The notes beneath the pieces are model-generated. The model was not told the origin of the DNA and searched no databases. It saw only the letters and a program-made list of their open reading frames with translations. 64,000 nt of DNA from Anaplasma phagocytophilum str. Webster. GTDB lineage: Bacteria > Pseudomonadota > Alphaproteobacteria > Rickettsiales > Anaplasmataceae. The position numbers and the translations under genes were made by a program. The stretch is taken from the NCBI RefSeq assembly GCF_000964685.1, contig NZ_LANS01000001.1, positions 620,001 through 684,000 on the forward strand, in the 5' to 3' direction. Below are positions 59,456 through 64,000 of this stretch, piece after piece (the first letter of the stretch is position 1; each line of letters begins with the position of its first letter).

Positions 59456-60373
59456 ATGTCGTCAAATGAGAGTTTCTGGCAAAGCCTGAAGAGAGGGTTG
59501 TCCAAAACTTCTGCTAGGTTAAGTGAAGGAATTAGAAACATATTTGGTGGAAAAGCCGATGTTGATCAAAGCACTTTAAAAGCCTTACGTGATCTACTTA
59601 TCTCTACCGATATGGGGCCTGACGTAGCTGATTTTTTTACTCAAAAAATTTCCACCCTGAAATTTACTGATTCAGTTGCAGAAGAAGTACGCCTAAAACT
59701 CGCTTCTGAGATTGAGAATTTTTTGCAACCAAGATCTGCCCCGATTACCATAACTCATACACCTCATATTATTCTTCTATGTGGAGTAAATGGCAGCGGT
59801 AAAACAACTACTGTTGCGAAATTAGCGCATAAGTTTATGAAGAAAAATATGTCTGTCATAATAGGTGCGTGTGACACTTTCCGCGCTGCAGCCGTGGAGC
59901 AACTTAACGTTTGGGCTGAAAGAATATCTTGCCCCATAGTAACGGGCACTATTGGTGCTGATGCAGCAAGTGTGGCTTACAAGACGGTTGAAAGAGCTGT
60001 AAAAGAGCATTTTGATGTTGTGATTATAGACACGGCCGGTAGGCTGCATAATCATAAAAACTTAATGGAAGAGTTGGCGAAGATATGTCGTGTTATTCGC
60101 CGCCATGATGAGAAAGCCCCCCATGATATTATACTGGTATTAGACGCTACTATAGGGCAAAACACTTTCACTCAGGTAGAAATGTTTTCCAGTTTTGTGG
60201 ATGTAGGCGGTCTAATTTTGACTAAGTTGGATGGCACAGCTAAAGGTGGTGTAGTTTTGCGTGTATCACAGAAATACAACTTAATGATACATGCTATAGG
60301 AACTGGCGAGGGAATAGAAGATTTGGAAGATTTTTCTGCTACTAATTTTGCAAAGAGTTTACTGGAAATATAG
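59456..60373 (+). CDS. ftsY: Signal recognition particle receptor FtsY
   Basis: FtsY receives SRP-ribosome complexes at the inner membrane. The 305 residues have a short N region without the long acidic A domain of E. coli, then the N-domain helices, the GTPase motifs GVNGSGKTT at 110-118, DTFRAAAVEQL, DTAGR, TKLDGTAKGG, and the closing GEGIEDLEDF. The shorter form is usual in alphaproteobacteria. The promoter must lie in the 73-bp gap to bioD. Confidence 0.97.
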   Translation: MSSNESFWQSLKRGLSKTSARLSEGIRNIFGGKADVDQSTLKALRDLLISTDMGPDVADFFTQKISTLKFTDSVAEEVRLKLASEIENFLQPRSAPITITHTPHIILLCGVNGSGKTTTVAKLAHKFMKKNMSVIIGACDTFRAAAVEQLNVWAERISCPIVTGTIGADAASVAYKTVERAVKEHFDVVIIDTAGRLHNHKNLMEELAKICRVIRRHDEKAPHDIILVLDATIGQNTFTQVEMFSSFVDVGGLILTKLDGTAKGGVVLRVSQKYNLMIHAIGTGEGIEDLEDFSATNFAKSLLEI

Positions 60374-60847
60374 AATTGCTAAGTCTGCGTCTCTAGTTCC
60401 ACGGTCCCTCATCGTGATCATTCAGGGTCTAGTCCCATAAATCTGGGGATGATATTGGTCACATCACTAGATTAGAATCCAGACACTTTCGTGGAGTTTT
60501 AATACCGTATGCACATGAAATGATGGGCATCGAGTGCATTACCCAGTGGACTACCTGCAACTTCTATCTTTCATAACGATGAAATGCTTCCGGAAATTGA
60601 GTAGATGCTCATTAGTATGAAATAGACAGTATTTGTCGACATACAATTACACTAGCAAGCACATAGATGCGATATTTAGAGGCAATCACGTGATAAGCTT
60701 CTCTCAAATAGCCGCAACGTGCATACTGCATAAGCACGTGGAAATCGACTGTATGTTTCTACACAACAATTTGGAGCCTTAGTTTACCTTGGAACCATTA
60801 TCAGGGAAAAGAAATAGGAATATTAAGAGTCTAATAAGTTTATTATT
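60374..60847. other. Gene-free region ending in connector C
   Basis: About 470 bp after ftsY without a supported gene. The last 20 bp (GTTTATTATTGAGACC) look like the end of connector C next to the KTKGIRD breakpoint. Confidence 0.4.
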
Positions 60848-61603
60848 GAGACCAAGGGTATTAGAGATAGTGGTAGTAAGGAAGATGAAGCTGATACAGT
60901 ATATCTACTGGCTAAGGAGTTAGCTTATGATGTTGTTACTGGACAGACTGATAAGCTTACCGCTGCTCTTGCCAAGACCTCCGGTAAAGATATCGTTCAG
61001 TTTGCTAAGGCGGTTGGGGTTTCTCATCCTAGTATTGATGGCAAGGTTTGTGTGACGAAGTCTGGTACTAACAACACTAGTAACTATGGAGCGTATGCTG
61101 CGACAACGCCTGCTAGCAAAACGAGCGATGGAAATACTTCGTTGTGCGGAGGTAAAGGAGGTAGCAGTAGCGGCGGTGGGAGCAGTGCGCAGGTGCTAAA
61201 AGACTTTGTTAAGTCCACACTACTAGGGGATGGTAGCAAGAACTGGCCTACTTCTACAGGTGGAGCTACTACGCCAGAGACTAACGACAACGCCAAAGCC
61301 GTAGCGGGAGACCTAGTAGCTCTTAATAGTGACGAAAAAACCATAGTAGCAGGGTTACTAGCTAAGACTATTGAAGGGGGTGAAGTTGTTGAGATCAGGG
61401 CGGTTTCTTCTACTTCTGTGATGGTCAATGCTTGTTATGATCTTCTTAGTGAAGGTTTAGGCGTTGTTCCTTATGCTTGTGTTGGTCTTGGGGGTAACTT
61501 CGTAGGTGTTGTTGATGGGCATATCACTCCTAAGCTTGCTTATAGATTAAAGGCTGGCTTGAGTTATCAGCTATCTTCTGTAATCTCTTCTTTCTCAGTA
61601 TGA
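60848..61603 (+). pseudogene. p44: p44 copy lacking both ends (LC class)
   Basis: One open frame runs from TKGIRDSGS through an LC-class hypervariable region (SLCGGKG, NWPTS) and the conserved [13 protein letters not shown] to SYQLSS, then ends in SVISSFSV and a stop. It is the only LC copy here that continues past HITPK uninterrupted by connector B. There is no start codon before 61052. Confidence 0.9.
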
Positions 61604-62398
61604 GGTGCTTAGGACGAAGGATGGTCAGACGACTAAGAGGTGCCAAGGTAATGGTGTATATGAGTAGATCACAAAAGCTAGAACGTCGTGAACGAACACG
61701 GAAAATGTGTCAACGTTGTGCGTGTAAACATAACTGTCGATAGCACACTTAGTCTTAAGTAATAGTGTCTAATGTCATTTGTTGCAAAAACCTTAGAGAA
61801 GACGGCAGCAATAGAGGTATCAGCAGTAAAAAAAGGTCAGATAGCACCACCAGTTATGTTAGAGTCAGCGTTTTTTATGTCCGAGTTTTTAGCGCTTTCA
61901 AACTCTAGTATAGTTAAGCATGTGCGTTTTTCCGAGCTCAAGTTTTTATCTAGATCGTGGGTAACTCAAGCCTCGTTTTTTATTTTCTTAGATTCTGCGC
62001 AGTTATCCCCACGTAAGTTCATCGCAAAGATTTTCCACAACACTTTTCTTATTCTGTCGCACATATAGCCACAGACCATCCCGCGGTACAAAAAGCACCA
62101 CGTGTATTAAAATGTACAAGCCGCCCTTCATATAGAGAAGTTGACTTATAATATAGAGTCTTCCAGAAACGCAACTACGGAACTAATAATAGTAGAGAGC
62201 CGTTTTTAGGTTTGTGACGAACGTTACTTATCCCAAGCAAAACCATCTCCCGCATACCTAAAGTACCCCAAGCCCTTATTTCTGATCTTCAAACGTACAT
62301 AGATGTTCCCCCGCGACCTTCGTTAAGATCGTTGTGTTGCCACAGACAATTTTTTATACTTCCCAGATTGAGCGACAAAAATATGTGTGGACAGTATT
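61604..62398. other. Region before valS, one doubtful frame
   Basis: A 98-residue frame (61772-62068, +) has no recognised family and no good ribosome-binding site; the opposite strand has a similarly plausible but broken frame, so coding is unproven. The valS promoter should lie within the last 150 bp. Confidence 0.3.
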
Positions 62399-64000
62399 AT
62401 GACAGAGCAAAAGGCAGGTTATAACCATCAGGTCATTGAAGAGCAATGCCAAGATGCATGGACAAAATCGAAATCGTATATATGGAAAGGCCGCAAAGAC
62501 GCAAGCTTTGTCATAGACACCCCACCACCAACAGTATCAGGAAGCCTACACATGGGCCACGTATTTAGTTACTGCCATGCCGACTTCATAGCCCGCTACA
62601 AACGTCTGGCCGGTTTTGACGTTCTATTCCCCATAGGGTTCGATGATAACGGGTTGCCCACAGAACGCCTCATCGAGAGGGAAACAGGTGTAAAAGCCTC
62701 TCAGGTCGACCGAGGTGAGTTTATAAAGACATGTACTGCAGTTTCAAAAGAATACAGGTTAAAATACCGACAGTTATTTCAAACTTTGGGAATAAGTTTC
62801 GATTGGTCCCGTGAGTACCATACTGCAAGCCCCACTATCCAAAAGCTTTCACAAGAGTCGTTCATAAGTTTGTATAACAAAGGTGATGCGTACCGTAAAC
62901 AACAGCCGATATTGTGGGACGTTGTAGATCAGACAGCAATATCTAACGCGGAGATCGAAGACAAAATTTTGCCATCTACAATGTATACGGTTCGGTTTCA
63001 GACAGAATGTGGTGAGAGTATACTAATAGCCACAACCCGTCCAGAACTCATGCCCGCATGTGTAGCAGTGTTCTATCATCCTTACGATAGCCGTTATAAG
63101 CATCTTGAAGGCAAACATGCTATCGTACCAGTAGGCGGAAATAACGTCAGAATTCTGCCGGACGATAAGGTAGCCATAGATAAAGGAACTGGCTTGGTAA
63201 TGTGCTGCACATTCGGCGATGAAACTGATGTATATTGGCGGCAAAAGCATGCGCTTGACACCAGAATAATTATAGATAAAACCGGACGCCTTACAGGTCT
63301 GGAGAAATTGGCAACAGAGAAATCTCTCATCTCCCCAACACAATTCAATGGTTTAAGAATAAAAGAGGCCAGGAAAGCCATAAGCGAGACCCTGGCAGCA
63401 AGCGGATTGATATCATCCCAAGCAGATATAGTTCATAGCGTCAGATGTGCAGAGCGTTCTGGAGCTCCAATAGAGATTTTGCCGAGTGAACAGTGGTTTA
63501 TCAAGATTAAGGATCACAAAGATATATTTAAGAACCTAGCAGAACGTATTAAGTGGCATCCTGACCACATGCGAAAACGACTATATACGTGGATCGAGAA
63601 CCTGAATAGCGATTGGTGTATATCTCGTCAGCGATTTTATGGAGTCCCAGTCCCAGTATGGTATTCAAAACGAAATGGTGAAGAGGGTAGGGTGATCTTA
63701 CCCAATGTTCAAGATTTACCTATAGATCCCATTAAAGACTTTCCTAGGGGCTATGGCAAAGATGAAGTGATACCCGATGTTGACGTTATGGATACATGGG
63801 CAACGAGTTCACTATCTCCAATGTATCACACTATGATGTTGGAAGGTACATGTCATGAAGGAAATATACCTACCGATCTTCGTACCCAAAGTCATGAGAT
63901 AATACGATCCTGGGCGTTTTACACCATAGCCATGTCCCACCTTCATCGAGCAGAGCTGCCGTGGAAAAGCATAATGATAAGCGGTTGGTGCGTTGCAGAA
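62399..64000 (+). CDS. valS: Valyl-tRNA synthetase, 5' part (runs off the window)
   Basis: ValRS is a class I synthetase. Starting from the ATG at 62399, 534 codons are open to the window edge. Seen are the HIGH motif as HMGH at 51-54 in PPTVSGSLHMGHVF, IGFDDNGLPTE, the CP1 editing domain with ATTRPELM, and SDWCISRQRFYGVPVPVW. The short GFDDNG and SGWC features suggest the archaeal-like ValRS described for Rickettsiales. About a third of the protein, including KMSKS and the anticodon domain, is missing. Confidence 0.95.
   Translation, partial: MTEQKAGYNHQVIEEQCQDAWTKSKSYIWKGRKDASFVIDTPPPTVSGSLHMGHVFSYCHADFIARYKRLAGFDVLFPIGFDDNGLPTERLIERETGVKASQVDRGEFIKTCTAVSKEYRLKYRQLFQTLGISFDWSREYHTASPTIQKLSQESFISLYNKGDAYRKQQPILWDVVDQTAISNAEIEDKILPSTMYTVRFQTECGESILIATTRPELMPACVAVFYHPYDSRYKHLEGKHAIVPVGGNNVRILPDDKVAIDKGTGLVMCCTFGDETDVYWRQKHALDTRIIIDKTGRLTGLEKLATEKSLISPTQFNGLRIKEARKAISETLAASGLISSQADIVHSVRCAERSGAPIEILPSEQWFIKIKDHKDIFKNLAERIKWHPDHMRKRLYTWIENLNSDWCISRQRFYGVPVPVWYSKRNGEEGRVILPNVQDLPIDPIKDFPRGYGKDEVIPDVDVMDTWATSSLSPMYHTMMLEGTCHEGNIPTDLRTQSHEIIRSWAFYTIAMSHLHRAELPWKSIMISGWCVAE

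Noticed and set aside
61995-62045. Two DnaA-box-like sequences, TTATCCCCA (62003-62011) and TTTTCCACA (62031-62039)
   Set aside because: Two imperfect boxes without an AT-rich unwinding region, further boxes or origin-linked genes are expected by chance in AT-rich DNA; not called an origin.
61772-62068. 98-residue frame before valS
   Set aside because: No family recognised; the antisense frame looks equally protein-like but is broken. I checked for a truncated recA, as reported near valS, and found no RecA motif.

Overview
The window is an AT-rich chromosomal segment of an obligate intracellular alphaproteobacterium of the order Rickettsiales, almost certainly Anaplasma phagocytophilum. The key evidence is a large set of P44/Msp2 major surface protein copies: about 17 with a central hypervariable region plus many smaller fragments. 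One intact msp4-type porin-like gene is also present. These copies are scattered between ordinary single-copy housekeeping genes. No ribosomal RNA, CRISPR array, transposase or phage gene was seen.

Housekeeping backbone, left to right: mnmE and ychF; tRNA-Pro with merR-like and ihfA-like regulators; a thioredoxin-like protein and purE; a large unknown two-membrane-segment protein; ispD and ispF (MEP isoprenoid pathway); ccmF and ygfZ; the rimM-trmD-rplS operon, pncC-like gene, thrS and infC; tRNA-Cys with a class I aldolase and pdhC; holA; a long-chain polyprenyl diphosphate synthase and glnA; tRNA-Lys with tyrS; hemA (ALA synthase); msp4; an unknown serine-rich protein; guaA, gltA and gshA; bioD and ftsY; and the first 534 codons of valS, which runs off the right edge. 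These cover translation, haem, isoprenoid, glutathione, purine and biotin supply, central carbon entry into the TCA cycle, and protein export.

The p44 copies act, by what is known of the family, as silent donors for gene conversion into a single expression site that is not in the window. A few have a complete reading frame. Most lack the 5' end, the 3' end or both. The truncations are not random: the same breakpoints recur, and the same short connector sequences sit at them. Connector A lies upstream of 5' ends; B interrupts p44 after VVDG; C joins a 3' end cut at DLPAQ to a 5' end cut at KTKGIRD; D precedes copies starting at DTVYLL; and a 60-bp spacer carrying a 14-bp perfect palindrome joins an intact stop to an intact start. 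The clusters at 12-16 kb, 33-37 kb and 47-50 kb look like pieces of one ancestral tandem array.

The observations most worth a second look are: a threonyl-tRNA synthetase whose four proofreading-site residues are all replaced while the synthetic core is intact; the recurrent connector architecture of the p44 copies, including a roughly 260-bp element inside p44; a 49-codon open frame preserved inside connector A; a mosaic hypervariable region; two lineage-specific unknown proteins; and a decayed tRNA-Leu.
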